Source: Halobaculum magnesiiphilum (GTDB lineage: Archaea > Halobacteriota > Halobacteria > Halobacteriales > Haloferacaceae). Taken from it: 64,000 bases of DNA. The notes beneath the pieces were generated by a model. That model saw only the letters and a list, made by a program, of their open reading frames with translations. It ran no database searches and was not told the DNA's origin. Numbering within the stretch: the stretch's first letter is position 1; every line of letters begins with the position of its first letter. A program made the translations under genes and the position numbers. Shown here piece by piece: positions 43,521 through 51,572 of the stretch. The DNA lies in assembly GCF_019823105.1 (NCBI RefSeq), contig NZ_CP081958.1, positions 868,001 to 932,000 of the forward strand. The letters run 5' to 3'.

Positions 43521-43527
43521 ATTTATC
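43521..43527 (+). promoter_or_regulatory. TATA-like box of the proteasome beta gene
   Basis: ATTTATC about 29 bases before the ATG at 43553; fits a leaderless mRNA. Confidence 0.5.
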
Positions 43528-43552
43528 AGCGGCGCTGCCCAACCACGCGTCA

Positions 43553-44278
43553 ATGCGACCATCTAGTGACCTCGCGGACCTCGACGCCATCGGCGGCGAC
43601 GAAACCGTGTTCGGACCGGAACTCGGGGAGTTCCCCAACGCCGACGAGCGTCGCGCCCAGGCGACCGGCGAAGGCGAGATGAAGACCGGGACGACGACCG
43701 TCGGCCTGCGGACCGAAGAGGGCGTCGTGCTCGCGACCGACATGCGCGCCTCGCTGGGCCGGATGGTCTCCTCGAAGGACGTCCAGAAGGTCGAACAGAT
43801 CCACCCGACGGGCGCGCTCACCATCGCTGGGTCGGTCTCGGCGGCGCAGAACCTCATCCAGACGCTGAAGGCCGAGACGAACCTCTATGAGACCCGCCGC
43901 GGCAAGGACATGAGCATGCAGGCGCTGTCGACGCTCACCGGGAACCTCCTCCGCTCGGGGGCGTTCTTCATCGTCCAGCCGATCCTCGGCGGCGTCGACG
44001 ACGAGGGTACACACATCTACTCCATCGACGCGGCCGGCGGCATGACCGAGGAGGAGTACACCGTCACCGGCTCCGGCTCGCAGTTCGCGCTGGGCGTGCT
44101 CGAACAGGAGTACGACGAGGGCATGTCCATCGAGGAGGCGAAGCGCGTCGCCGCCCGCGCGATCAAGTCGGCCGTCGAGCGCGACACCGCCTCCGGCAAC
44201 GGGATCAACATGTGCGTCGTGACCGACGAGGGCGTCGACGTCACGAAGCACAAGGACATCGACGAGCTCACGGCCTGA
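43553..44278 (+). CDS. psmB: Proteasome beta subunit
   Basis: 241 residues as a precursor. The propeptide ends at Gly46 in 'EMKTG', exposing the catalytic Thr47 of 'TTTVGLRTEEGVVLATDMRA'. The catalytic Asp (VLATD) and Lys ('GRMVSSKDVQKVEQI') are present, and 'SIDAAGGMTEEEYTVTGSGS' is the conserved beta-subunit block. It assembles into the 20S core with alpha subunits encoded elsewhere. The 46-residue propeptide is typical for haloarchaea. Confidence 0.95.
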   Translation: MRPSSDLADLDAIGGDETVFGPELGEFPNADERRAQATGEGEMKTGTTTVGLRTEEGVVLATDMRASLGRMVSSKDVQKVEQIHPTGALTIAGSVSAAQNLIQTLKAETNLYETRRGKDMSMQALSTLTGNLLRSGAFFIVQPILGGVDDEGTHIYSIDAAGGMTEEEYTVTGSGSQFALGVLEQEYDEGMSIEEAKRVAARAIKSAVERDTASGNGINMCVVTDEGVDVTKHKDIDELTA

Positions 44279-44375
44279 CTGCGCGGTTCGTTCTCACGGT
44301 TCCGACGCCCGGTTCTTCGGTCCCGGATCCGCGGGACACCGACGTTTTTGCACCCGGACGGCGAACGCGACGCCG

Positions 44376-44792
44376 ATGGCCCCCGGCGAGCGGATCACGT
44401 CGATCGACGAGGTACCCGAGCGCGGCTCGCACCTGTTCACCGTCAGCGACCCCCACGGCACCGATCGGGAGGTGATCCTGGTCCGCTGTCGCGAGGACCC
44501 CGGCGTCCGCGCGTGGGTGAACGTCTGTCCCCACGAGTACCAGCGCCTCGACCGCGGCCGGGGCGCGGCGATGCGCGACGGGGAAGTGATCTGTCCGAAA
44601 CACGGCTCCATGTTCGATACCTGCTCGGGCGACTGCGACAACGGCGAGGCCGCGGGAACGTCGCTGACGGCCGTCGAGATCGCCGTCGACGACGGCGCGG
44701 TGTACCTCGCGGACGAGGACTACACCTACCGCCACGAGGGGGCGCGCGACGACGACGACGGGCCGAGTTCCACCTCACACATCGGCTTTTGA
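44376..44792 (+). CDS. Rieske [2Fe-2S] protein, soluble ferredoxin-like
   Basis: 138 residues. Cluster ligands are in 'VNVCPHEYQRLDRGRG' (C-x-H) and 'ICPKHGSMFDTCSGDC' (C-x-x-H). No signal peptide or membrane anchor, so it is a cytoplasmic Rieske-type electron carrier or assimilatory-type accessory subunit, not a bc1 subunit. The C-terminus is acidic and disordered. GTTTTTGC about 28 bases upstream of the ATG supports a leaderless start. No oxygenase partner is adjacent. Confidence 0.9.
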   Translation: MAPGERITSIDEVPERGSHLFTVSDPHGTDREVILVRCREDPGVRAWVNVCPHEYQRLDRGRGAAMRDGEVICPKHGSMFDTCSGDCDNGEAAGTSLTAVEIAVDDGAVYLADEDYTYRHEGARDDDDGPSSTSHIGF

Positions 44793-44846
44793 CGCGGCTG
44801 TTGCCCGAGGCCGGCACGGAGTCGCGACGGCTCGCCGTCGGCGGCG

Positions 44847-46442
44847 TTATTGGTCGAACCAGTCCGCGAACGTGCCGTCGAACAGCGTCTCGCGCTGTCG
44901 CTCCACGTACGCCCGCTGCATCGCGGGGATCGCGTCGCCGAGGTCGGCGCCGTCGTCGAGTCGGTCGCGGACCCGGCTGCGCTTCCACGCGGCAGGCGTG
45001 ACGCCGGTCCCGGCACGCCAGCGCAGCGGTTCGAGGTACGACTTCGCCTCCGTCTCGGAGAGGCCGACGTCCTCCAGTCCGGCCTCGGCGTGCGACAGCA
45101 GGTCGTCGAAGATCGCGTCGGCGTCGGTCGTCTCGACGCCGTCGGTCGTGACCCACGAGAGGTCGGCGCCGATGCCGTCGTGGACGGCCGCATAGAAGTT
45201 GTCGCGGGCCGTCTCCCAGTCGAGGTCGTACACGGGGTGGCGCCGACGCGGCAGGCTCTCCATCAGGCCCGCGAACGCCGCGAGGAAGGCGATCGAGTCG
45301 CCGACGGTCGGCTGTGCGGGGATCGGGCGGAACTCGATGCGCGCGTTCGCCGCCGAGCGGGTCGCGCCCTCGAACACCGGACGCACCCACCGCCAGTAGG
45401 TGCCGTGTTTGCGGCGCAGCGTCGCGAACGCGTCGTCGAAGCGGTTGCCCTCCCCGACGGGCATCGGAACGATCGTCGGGTCGGCGGCGACGCGGTCGAC
45501 CGCCTCCTCGACGGAGTCGAGGTCCTCGGGGAACGTCACCTTCTCGGCGCCCTCCTCGTTGAGGACGGACTCGAAGACGGCGACCCGGTTCTCGTGCCAG
45601 CCGTCGGCGAGGACGTCCTCGGCGGTCGCGTCGGCGGCGTACAGGTCCGCCGGGAAGAACGGGGCGTTGACGCCGAGCGCGAGCAGCGGCCCGGCGACCC
45701 GGAGTGCGAGGGTGTGATAGCGGGGGATGTCCTCCGCGCTCGCGACCTGGTAGTGCGGTTGGATCGACGTGATGAGGCTCTCGGGCATCACCGTGTCCGC
45801 CGTCAGGTCCACGTGAGGGGCGTCGATCGAGAACGACTCCGCCCCGGGGCCGTTCGCCATCGCGTGATAGCGCACGGCGTCGCTCATGTTGGTCGCGATG
45901 CGAACGCCGTCGTCCTCGACGGAGTCGGCGAGGTACTCGCGGGCGGTCTCGCCGACCGGCGGGACGGTCCACATCGCGTCCGAGACGAGGCGCATCCCCT
46001 CGGCGCCGGTCGTCTCCTCGGCCGCCTCGAGGCGGGCGCGGACCTCCGCCGACTGCGCGCGCACGCCGGCGGCGTTGAGCGGCTGCGGGCTCGTCGTCAT
46101 CTCGGCGTTGTGCAGCCCCAGCTCCTTCTCGAAGCCGATGAGCTCCAACAGGCGGCGCGGAACCCTGCTGAGACGGGGCGCGTTCACGTCGGCCGCGATC
46201 GCTTCGTCCGCGTGGGCGTCGCCGGCGGCGTCGCCGTCGCTCCCCTCCCGCCAGCGACCTTCCGAAACCGCGTAGAACTCGTACTCCAGCCCGATGATCG
46301 ACTGGTGGTTGTCGAAGGTCCCGTCGCGAAGCTCCGCCTTCACCGTCTCCGCGTCCGCCTCCGCCCGTCGTCGGAACTCCTCGGGGTCGGTATCCAACAC
46401 GCTCCGGACCCTGGCTGCGAGATCCCCGTCGGCGTCGGTCAT
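44847..46442 (-). CDS. GCS2-like glutamate-cysteine ligase family protein
   Basis: 531 residues. 'QSIIGLEYEFYAVSEGRWRE' (GxExEF) and 'LGLHNAEMTTSPQPLNAAGV' match the ATP/metal-binding opening of the glutamate-cysteine ligase 2 superfamily; 'SIQPHYQVASAEDIPRYHTL' and 'ANARIEFRPIPAQPTVGDSI' supply the substrate-side His and Arg residues. It likely joins an amino acid to a carboxylate with ATP. Haloarchaea use gamma-glutamylcysteine as a thiol, but this protein is longer than the enzyme known for that, so the exact product is unsure. An in-frame TTG 30 bases upstream is less likely than ATG 46442. Confidence 0.75.
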   Translation of the reverse strand: MTDADGDLAARVRSVLDTDPEEFRRRAEADAETVKAELRDGTFDNHQSIIGLEYEFYAVSEGRWREGSDGDAAGDAHADEAIAADVNAPRLSRVPRRLLELIGFEKELGLHNAEMTTSPQPLNAAGVRAQSAEVRARLEAAEETTGAEGMRLVSDAMWTVPPVGETAREYLADSVEDDGVRIATNMSDAVRYHAMANGPGAESFSIDAPHVDLTADTVMPESLITSIQPHYQVASAEDIPRYHTLALRVAGPLLALGVNAPFFPADLYAADATAEDVLADGWHENRVAVFESVLNEEGAEKVTFPEDLDSVEEAVDRVAADPTIVPMPVGEGNRFDDAFATLRRKHGTYWRWVRPVFEGATRSAANARIEFRPIPAQPTVGDSIAFLAAFAGLMESLPRRRHPVYDLDWETARDNFYAAVHDGIGADLSWVTTDGVETTDADAIFDDLLSHAEAGLEDVGLSETEAKSYLEPLRWRAGTGVTPAAWKRSRVRDRLDDGADLGDAIPAMQRAYVERQRETLFDGTFADWFDQ

Positions 46443-46516
46443 GGTCCCCGATGCACTCGCGGCGTCCTTCAACCCGTCGAGGGAGCCCGTTCGTTGCTAT
46501 CGTAATCGAGAACCAA

Positions 46517-46525
46517 GATTTATAA
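46517..46525 (+). promoter_or_regulatory. TATA box before the DUF6884 gene
   Basis: ATTTATAAA, a near-ideal archaeal TATA box, about 27 bases before the ATG at 46548. Confidence 0.7.
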
Positions 46526-46547
46526 ATGAACCCCCGGATCGTCGCGT

Positions 46548-47057
46548 ATGGAGACGTTGGGGCTCGTGCAGGCCGGCGCCTGTCCGTTCCGGGGGCGGGG
46601 GACCGCAGTCGATCGCTACGCGACGGCCTTCTTCACCAAGAAGGCCGAGCTCGCCGAGCTCGTCTGCGACGAGTGGGTCGTCCTCTCGGAGCGCCACGGC
46701 GTGATCGACCCCGACGAGGAGGTCGAGGGCGTCGACCGGGAGTTCACCGAGCTGGAGCCGGCCGCGCAGGCGCGGTGGTCGATGGAGGTGGTGAGCGATG
46801 TCGCCTCCCACGTCCGCAAACACGAGTACGAGCGCGTGATCGTGTTCGCCGACCGGCCGATGCGCGACGCGCTGAAGGAACGCGGCGGGCTGCTCAGCCG
46901 GATCGCCGCCGCCGGCGCGGAGACGGTCGAGCCGCTGGCCGGGATCGGCGGCCGAGAGCGACAGGAACTTTGGCTCGACGAGCAGCTCTCGATCCGACGG
47001 GACGCCGCCGATCCGACCGCGGCGGATCTCGAATCGACGCCCGGCGAGCTGTCCTGA
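46548..47057 (+). CDS. DUF6884-type protein
   Basis: 169 residues. 'TLGLVQAGACPFRGRGTAVD' at the start, 'EWVVLSERHGVIDPDEEVEG' in the middle and 'ERVIVFADRPMRDALKERGG' towards the end follow the DUF6884 layout (conserved 'LSxxHGll.P...v..Yd'), related to predicted nucleotide-processing proteins with a TGT-like or base-modification neighbourhood in phages. The function is not known. A strong TATA box directly fixes the start as leaderless. Confidence 0.75.
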   Translation: METLGLVQAGACPFRGRGTAVDRYATAFFTKKAELAELVCDEWVVLSERHGVIDPDEEVEGVDREFTELEPAAQARWSMEVVSDVASHVRKHEYERVIVFADRPMRDALKERGGLLSRIAAAGAETVEPLAGIGGRERQELWLDEQLSIRRDAADPTAADLESTPGELS

Positions 47058-47181
47058 GGGAACGTCGCGGGGCGATCCTCGGGGGCGAGGTTGCCCGCTC
47101 CCGAACCAGCTCCTGCATCCCCTCCCGCACCCGCGAGCGCGAGTCGTCGGAGTTATTCTCGCCGCCCGACTTCGGGCCGGC

Positions 47182-49062
47182 ATGGACTTCGCAACGTTCG
47201 CCGAGCGCGCCGAGTCGATGGCCGCCGAGCCCGGCGACCTCGCGACCGTCGCGCTCGTCGCCGAGACGCTGGCGGCCGCCGAGGGCGACGCGGCGTCCGG
47301 GAGCGACGACCTCCCGGTCGTCGCGCGGTTCCTCCGCGGGGCCGTGTTCCCCGGCTGGGACGGCCGGACGCTCTCGGTCGGCCCGGCGCTGTGTCACGCG
47401 GCGCTGGCGCGCGCCGCTGGCGCGAACGTCACCGCCGACGACATCGAGGCGCGCCTCGCCGAAACCGGCGAGATCGGCGCCGTCGCCGCCGACCTCGAAC
47501 TGGGCGGCCAGACCGGCCTCGCCGCCTTCGCCGGCGGCGACGGTGCCGGCGCTGGCGACGACGCCGACGGCGCGGGGAACGGGAACGGGAACGGTCTGAC
47601 CGTCCGCGAGGTGTACGACGAGCTGGTCGCCGTCGCGGAGGCGACCGGCGACGGCAGCGAGTCGTTCCGCGAGGACACGCTGTTCGGCCTGTTCACGCGC
47701 GCGAGCCCGGTCGAGGCGAAGATCCTCGCGCGACTCGTCCTCGGGGAGATGCGGATCGGCGTCGGCTCGGGCACGCTCCGGGACGCCACCGCCGAGGCGT
47801 TCCTCGGCGCGTCGGTGACGACGCCGACGGAGGAGCGCGACGAGGACGACCGCACCGAGGAGCTGGTCGCGCTCGTCGAGCGCGCGCTGCAGGTGACGAA
47901 CGACCACGGGCGCGTCGCCCGGATCGCCCGCGACGAGGGCGAGGCCGGGCTGCGGGAGGTGTCGCTGTCGGTCGGGCGACCGGTCCGCTCGATGCTCGCG
48001 CAGTCGGGCACCGTCGCCGACGCGCTGGAGTCGTGGGAGGAGGCGGTCGTCGAGACGAAGTACGACGGCGCACGCGTGCAGATCCATTACGAGGAGGGGG
48101 CCGATCGGTCCGCGGACGCCGGCGCCGCGGCCGGCGATGCCGACGGGACCGACCGGTCTGCACCCTCCGAGGACGACCCCGTCTCGATCTACTCGCGCAA
48201 CATGGAGGACGTGACCGCCGCCCTCCCGGAGCTTGTCGAACACGTCCGCGAACACGCGACGGCCCCGGCGATCCTCGACGGTGAGGCCGTCGCCGTCGAC
48301 GACGGCGGCGAGCCGCTGCCGTTTCAGGAGATCCTCCGTCGCTTCCGGCGCAAGCACGACGTGGACCGGATGCGCGAGGAGGTGCGCGTCGAGCTCCGCG
48401 CGTTCGACTGCCTGCACGCCGGCGGCGACGACCTGCTCGACGCCCCGCTCGTCGAGCGCCACGACCGGCTTCACGAGGTGCTCGACGAGGGCGTCTCCGA
48501 GCTGCTGGTCTCCGACGACGCCGACGAGATCGAGGCGTTCGAGACCGAGGCGCTGGCGGCGGGCCACGAGGGCGTGATGCTCAAGCGCCCGGAGTCGACG
48601 TACGACCCCGGGAACCGCGGGAAGGAGTGGCTCAAGCGCAAACCCGACGTGGAGACGCTGGATCTCGTCGTCACCGGCGCCGAGTGGGGCGAGGGGCGCC
48701 GGGCGGAGCTGTTCGGCACCTTCGAGGTGAGCGTCTGTACGGAGGGAGCCGACGACGACACAAACGACGGGGAGGGAGCGTACGCCACCGTCGGGAAGGT
48801 CGCGACCGGCATCACCGACGAGGAGCTGGCCGACCTCACCGACCTGCTGGAGCCGTACGTGCGCTCGGAGGCCGGCCAGCGCGTCACGTTCGCGCCCGAG
48901 GCCGTGTTCGAGGTCGGCTACGAGGAGATCCAGCGCTCGCCGACCTACGACTCGGGGTACGCCCTCCGGTTCCCTCGGTTCGTCGCGGTTCGCGAGGACA
49001 AGGCGCCCGCGGACGCCGACTCGCTCGCGCGCCTGCGCCGGCTCGCGGACGGCGCCGAGTGA
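47182..49062 (+). CDS. lig: ATP-dependent DNA ligase (archaeal type)
   Basis: 626 residues. An N-terminal DNA-binding domain ('FATFAERAESMAAEPGDLAT' onwards to about 270) precedes the adenylation domain with the active Lys in 'VVETKYDGARVQIHYEEG', motif III 'AFDCLHAGGDDLLDAPL', motif IV 'AGHEGVMLKRPESTYDPG' and motif V 'WLKRKPDVETLDLVVTGAEW', and an OB fold at the end. It seals nicks in replication and repair. Two disordered Gly/Asp/Ala inserts (about residues 115-137 and 305-330) are haloarchaeal additions. GTTATTC about 27 bases upstream suggests a leaderless start. Confidence 0.95.
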   Translation: MDFATFAERAESMAAEPGDLATVALVAETLAAAEGDAASGSDDLPVVARFLRGAVFPGWDGRTLSVGPALCHAALARAAGANVTADDIEARLAETGEIGAVAADLELGGQTGLAAFAGGDGAGAGDDADGAGNGNGNGLTVREVYDELVAVAEATGDGSESFREDTLFGLFTRASPVEAKILARLVLGEMRIGVGSGTLRDATAEAFLGASVTTPTEERDEDDRTEELVALVERALQVTNDHGRVARIARDEGEAGLREVSLSVGRPVRSMLAQSGTVADALESWEEAVVETKYDGARVQIHYEEGADRSADAGAAAGDADGTDRSAPSEDDPVSIYSRNMEDVTAALPELVEHVREHATAPAILDGEAVAVDDGGEPLPFQEILRRFRRKHDVDRMREEVRVELRAFDCLHAGGDDLLDAPLVERHDRLHEVLDEGVSELLVSDDADEIEAFETEALAAGHEGVMLKRPESTYDPGNRGKEWLKRKPDVETLDLVVTGAEWGEGRRAELFGTFEVSVCTEGADDDTNDGEGAYATVGKVATGITDEELADLTDLLEPYVRSEAGQRVTFAPEAVFEVGYEEIQRSPTYDSGYALRFPRFVAVREDKAPADADSLARLRRLADGAE

Positions 49063-49097
49063 CAAGACACTACTCGGGGGCGGTCGTGCGCCCGGAC

Positions 49098-49301
49098 ATG
49101 GACACACGCCGTCTCCTCCGCGAGTACCCGCTGCAGGCGTTGCTCGCCGTCGCCACGCTCGCGGCGCTTTTCGCCACGCTCGTCGTCGCCGCCGGCGACG
49201 CCGCCTCGACGACGACGCTGCGCCTCGGCGCGCTCACGTTCGTCCTGTTCGTGTTCACGCTCGGCTTCTCGGCGGGCCCGCTCGGGGAACGGTACCTATA
49301 G
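49098..49301 (+). CDS. Small two-helix membrane protein, unknown
   Basis: 67 residues: 'YPLQALLAVATLAALFATLV' and 'LRLGALTFVLFVFTLGFSAG' are two membrane helices with a short polar turn. No family recognised. It starts 35 bases after the ligase stop and may be cotranscribed with it. Confidence 0.6.
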   Translation: MDTRRLLREYPLQALLAVATLAALFATLVVAAGDAASTTTLRLGALTFVLFVFTLGFSAGPLGERYL

Positions 49302-49326
49302 GCGTCCCCCGCCCCGACCGCCGTCC

Positions 49327-50103
49327 ATGACCGTCAGACACGACGACCTGCGGGTCACGTGGTACGGCTACGCCACCGCGCGCGTCGAGAGCGAGGACGG
49401 CACGGTCGCGTACACCGACCCCGGACGCTACGGCGTGCTCTCGGGGGAGTGGACGCCCCCCGGCGGCGGCAACCCGAAGGAGGCCGCGCACCCGCGCGCG
49501 ACCGACCACCGACCGATGGACGCGGACCTCGTGCTCGTCACTCACGACCACCACTACGACTCCGAGGGGATCGAGCGCGTCGCCGCCGACGACGCCACCG
49601 TCGTCGTGTACGAGGGCGTCGACGCCGCGAACATCGACCGCGACGTGAAGCCCGTCGACGACCTCCCGTTCGAGGTCGTCCGGATCGGCGAGGAGGATCA
49701 CGTCGCCGTCGACGGCGTCGGCGACGTGTGGTCGGTGCCGGCGTACAACGAGCCCGACGGCCCGCACGCCGACGCCGACGGCTCCGTCACGCACCCCCGC
49801 GGCCTCGGCGTCGGCTATCGGTTCACCGTCGGCGCGAACGGCACCTCCGTGTTCTGGCCCGGCGACTCCGACGCGCTCGACGCCTTCGCCGAGATAGACG
49901 CCTCGCTGTTTCTCGCGAACATCTCCGGGTCCGTCTGCATGAGCGCCCCCGAGGCGGCCGACCTCGCCGGGCGGATGGACCCCGATCTCGTCGTCCCGAT
50001 CCACTACAACACGCAGGCGTTCCTCGAGGCCGACTCCGCGACGTTCGCGAGCGAGGTGGCGAAGCGATCGATCCCCGTCGCGCTCGACGAGTCGGCGGAG
50101 TAA
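49327..50103 (+). CDS. Metallo-beta-lactamase fold hydrolase (UlaG-like)
   Basis: 258 residues. 'LRVTWYGYATARVESEDGTV' is the opening of the UlaG-like subgroup, and 'LVLVTHDHHYDSEGIERVAA' is the metal-binding HxHxxD motif. 'VFWPGDSDALDAFAEIDASL' carries the bridging Asp and 'DLVVPIHYNTQAFLEADSAT' the final His. It probably cleaves an ester, phosphoester or lactone with two metal ions in the cytoplasm. A CCTATAGG box about 28 bases before the ATG gives a leaderless start. Confidence 0.9.
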   Translation: MTVRHDDLRVTWYGYATARVESEDGTVAYTDPGRYGVLSGEWTPPGGGNPKEAAHPRATDHRPMDADLVLVTHDHHYDSEGIERVAADDATVVVYEGVDAANIDRDVKPVDDLPFEVVRIGEEDHVAVDGVGDVWSVPAYNEPDGPHADADGSVTHPRGLGVGYRFTVGANGTSVFWPGDSDALDAFAEIDASLFLANISGSVCMSAPEAADLAGRMDPDLVVPIHYNTQAFLEADSATFASEVAKRSIPVALDESAE

Positions 50104-50244
50104 CGGATCGCGGATCGGGTCGGGTCGAATCGAGTCGGCTCGGGGGCGTGAGCCCGCAGCACCGGGCGACGACGCCGCGGTGAAGCCACCTCGCATCGAC
50201 ACTGCACGCAAGCTACTTCCCCTCCGGCGAGTGACATTCCGGCG

Positions 50245-51228
50245 ATGCCCTCCCGATCGACTGCGGCCGGCGGGTCCCACACCTGCGAGGCCTGCGGAAC
50301 CCGGATCGACCCCGAGGACCGGTTCTGTTCGGGCTGTGGCCGCCCCGTGGGTTCGACCGATCGCGACGGCCCCGAGCGAGGCTCGGGCCGTGGGCACGGG
50401 TCGCCCAGCGCGGAGGACCGCGCGTGGCTCCGCCGCCGCGTCGCCGACCTGCACGCCGAGGGGTGGGAGACGCTCTCCGACGACGGCGAGCGCGTCGTCC
50501 TCCGCAAGCGCGGCGTGGGCCGGGTGCCGATCCACCTGCTCCTGTTCCTCCTCACCGGCGGCTTCGGGAACGTCCTGTACGCGTTCTACAAGTACACCTC
50601 GGGAGCCCCCCGCCGGGAGGTGTACGCCGACGGCACCGAGCGCCTGCGCGGCGGCGACCGAGGGTCGGGGATGGACCTCCCGACCGTCGCCGGCGTCGGG
50701 CTCGGCCTCGTCGCGGCGTTCGCGGCGGCGGTGTGGGTCGGGGCCGGCCTGATCGCGAACGTCTCGGCGGTCGCGCTCGCGGTCGGCGCGCTGGTGTTCC
50801 TCCTGATCGCGCTCGCGACGGCGACGCTCCCGCGCGTCGCCCGCGACGGCGTGAGGTCGGTCCGGACCTTCGGCACGGAACGCGCCGTCGACCGCGAGCG
50901 CGTTCGCAACCCCCCGGAACCCTGTTCGGCCTGCGGTCGACGGGTGTTCCGCGGGGAACACCGCCGCTACGCCGAACGGTTCTACCTCGCTGGGCTGCCG
51001 CTGTGGACCGAGGAGTCGGGGGAGAACGTCTACTGTTCGGCGTGCGCCGACGAGGCGAACGGGCCGTTCGATGACGACGACGACATCGACGCCGAATTGG
51101 ACCGCCTGCGGAGCACGACCGAGCGCGGGCGGCCGGCCACTGATCGGCGGACGGCCGACCGCGACGACGACCGGGACGGAGACACCGACGACGACCGCGA
51201 TCGGGAACTCGACTCGAACGCCAGTTAG
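50245..51228 (+). CDS. Membrane protein with two zinc ribbons
   Basis: 327 residues. An N-terminal zinc ribbon ('HTCEACGTRIDPEDRFCSGC') is followed by a soluble region, a hydrophobic stretch 'PIHLLLFLLTGGFGNVLYAF' and two helices ('VAGVGLGLVAAFAAAVWVGA', 'VALAVGALVFLLIALATATL'), then a second ribbon ('PCSACGRRVFRGEHRRYAER' ... 'YCSACADE') and an Asp/Arg-rich tail. Topology places both ribbons on the same side. Function unknown. Its stop codon lies almost exactly at the inferred left end of the IS element, so the C-terminus may have been altered by the insertion. Confidence 0.8.
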   Translation: MPSRSTAAGGSHTCEACGTRIDPEDRFCSGCGRPVGSTDRDGPERGSGRGHGSPSAEDRAWLRRRVADLHAEGWETLSDDGERVVLRKRGVGRVPIHLLLFLLTGGFGNVLYAFYKYTSGAPRREVYADGTERLRGGDRGSGMDLPTVAGVGLGLVAAFAAAVWVGAGLIANVSAVALAVGALVFLLIALATATLPRVARDGVRSVRTFGTERAVDRERVRNPPEPCSACGRRVFRGEHRRYAERFYLAGLPLWTEESGENVYCSACADEANGPFDDDDDIDAELDRLRSTTERGRPATDRRTADRDDDRDGDTDDDRDRELDSNAS

Positions 51229-51307
51229 CTGAAAGTAGGCGCTAAGCCCCCTTCCTCAGCGAGCGCCGACTGAAGGGAAGGTGCGAGCAGGGAGGGGATA
51301 CAGCGTT

Positions 51308-51355
51308 CACAAGAGCTGCGCTCTTGTGCGCGGACGAGACGCTTCGCGTCTCGTC
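51308..51355. repeat. Two adjacent hairpins in the left part of the IS
   Basis: CACAAGAGC/GCTCTTGTG (51308-51316, 51320-51328) and GACGAGACGC/GCGTCTCGTC (51333-51342, 51346-51355), each with a 3-base loop. They resemble the hairpins after dnaK in arm length and loop size. Confidence 0.7.
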
Positions 51356-51449
51356 AACGCCGCACAGTTTTCAAACACGTTCGTCGCTCAGCCCACAGGC
51401 CCACGCCACCGAAGCCATTATGCGTATAACGTGCATACCGTGCATTACG

Positions 51450-51569
51450 GTGAAACGGAAGACAATCACCATCCGGGAGGACCAAGACGAGTGGATTGAG
51501 GACCAACACCTCAACCTCTCGTCGTTCGTCCGTGAGCAGTTGGACGAGTTAATCGAGGAACGAGAGTAA
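51450..51569 (+). CDS. Ribbon-helix-helix-like small protein of the IS element
   Basis: 39 residues from a GTG at 51450: 'KRKTITIREDQDEWIEDQHL' then 'NLSSFVREQLDELIEERE', the strand-helix-helix pattern of CopG/Arc proteins that commonly precede tnpB in haloarchaeal IS1341 elements. An in-frame ATG at 51420 would add a 10-residue, Cys-containing extension, but that DNA (GCGTATAACG at about 51422-51431) looks like the TATA box for the GTG start. It lies 3 bases before tnpB and may regulate the element. Confidence 0.75.
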   Translation: MKRKTITIREDQDEWIEDQHLNLSSFVREQLDELIEERE

Positions 51570-51572
51570 CAG

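Noticed and set aside
51420-51449. ATG 51420 as start of the RHH gene
   Set aside because: The added codons coincide with a GTATAACG promoter-like box and give an atypical Cys-containing leader; GTG 51450 starts exactly at the conserved RHH strand.
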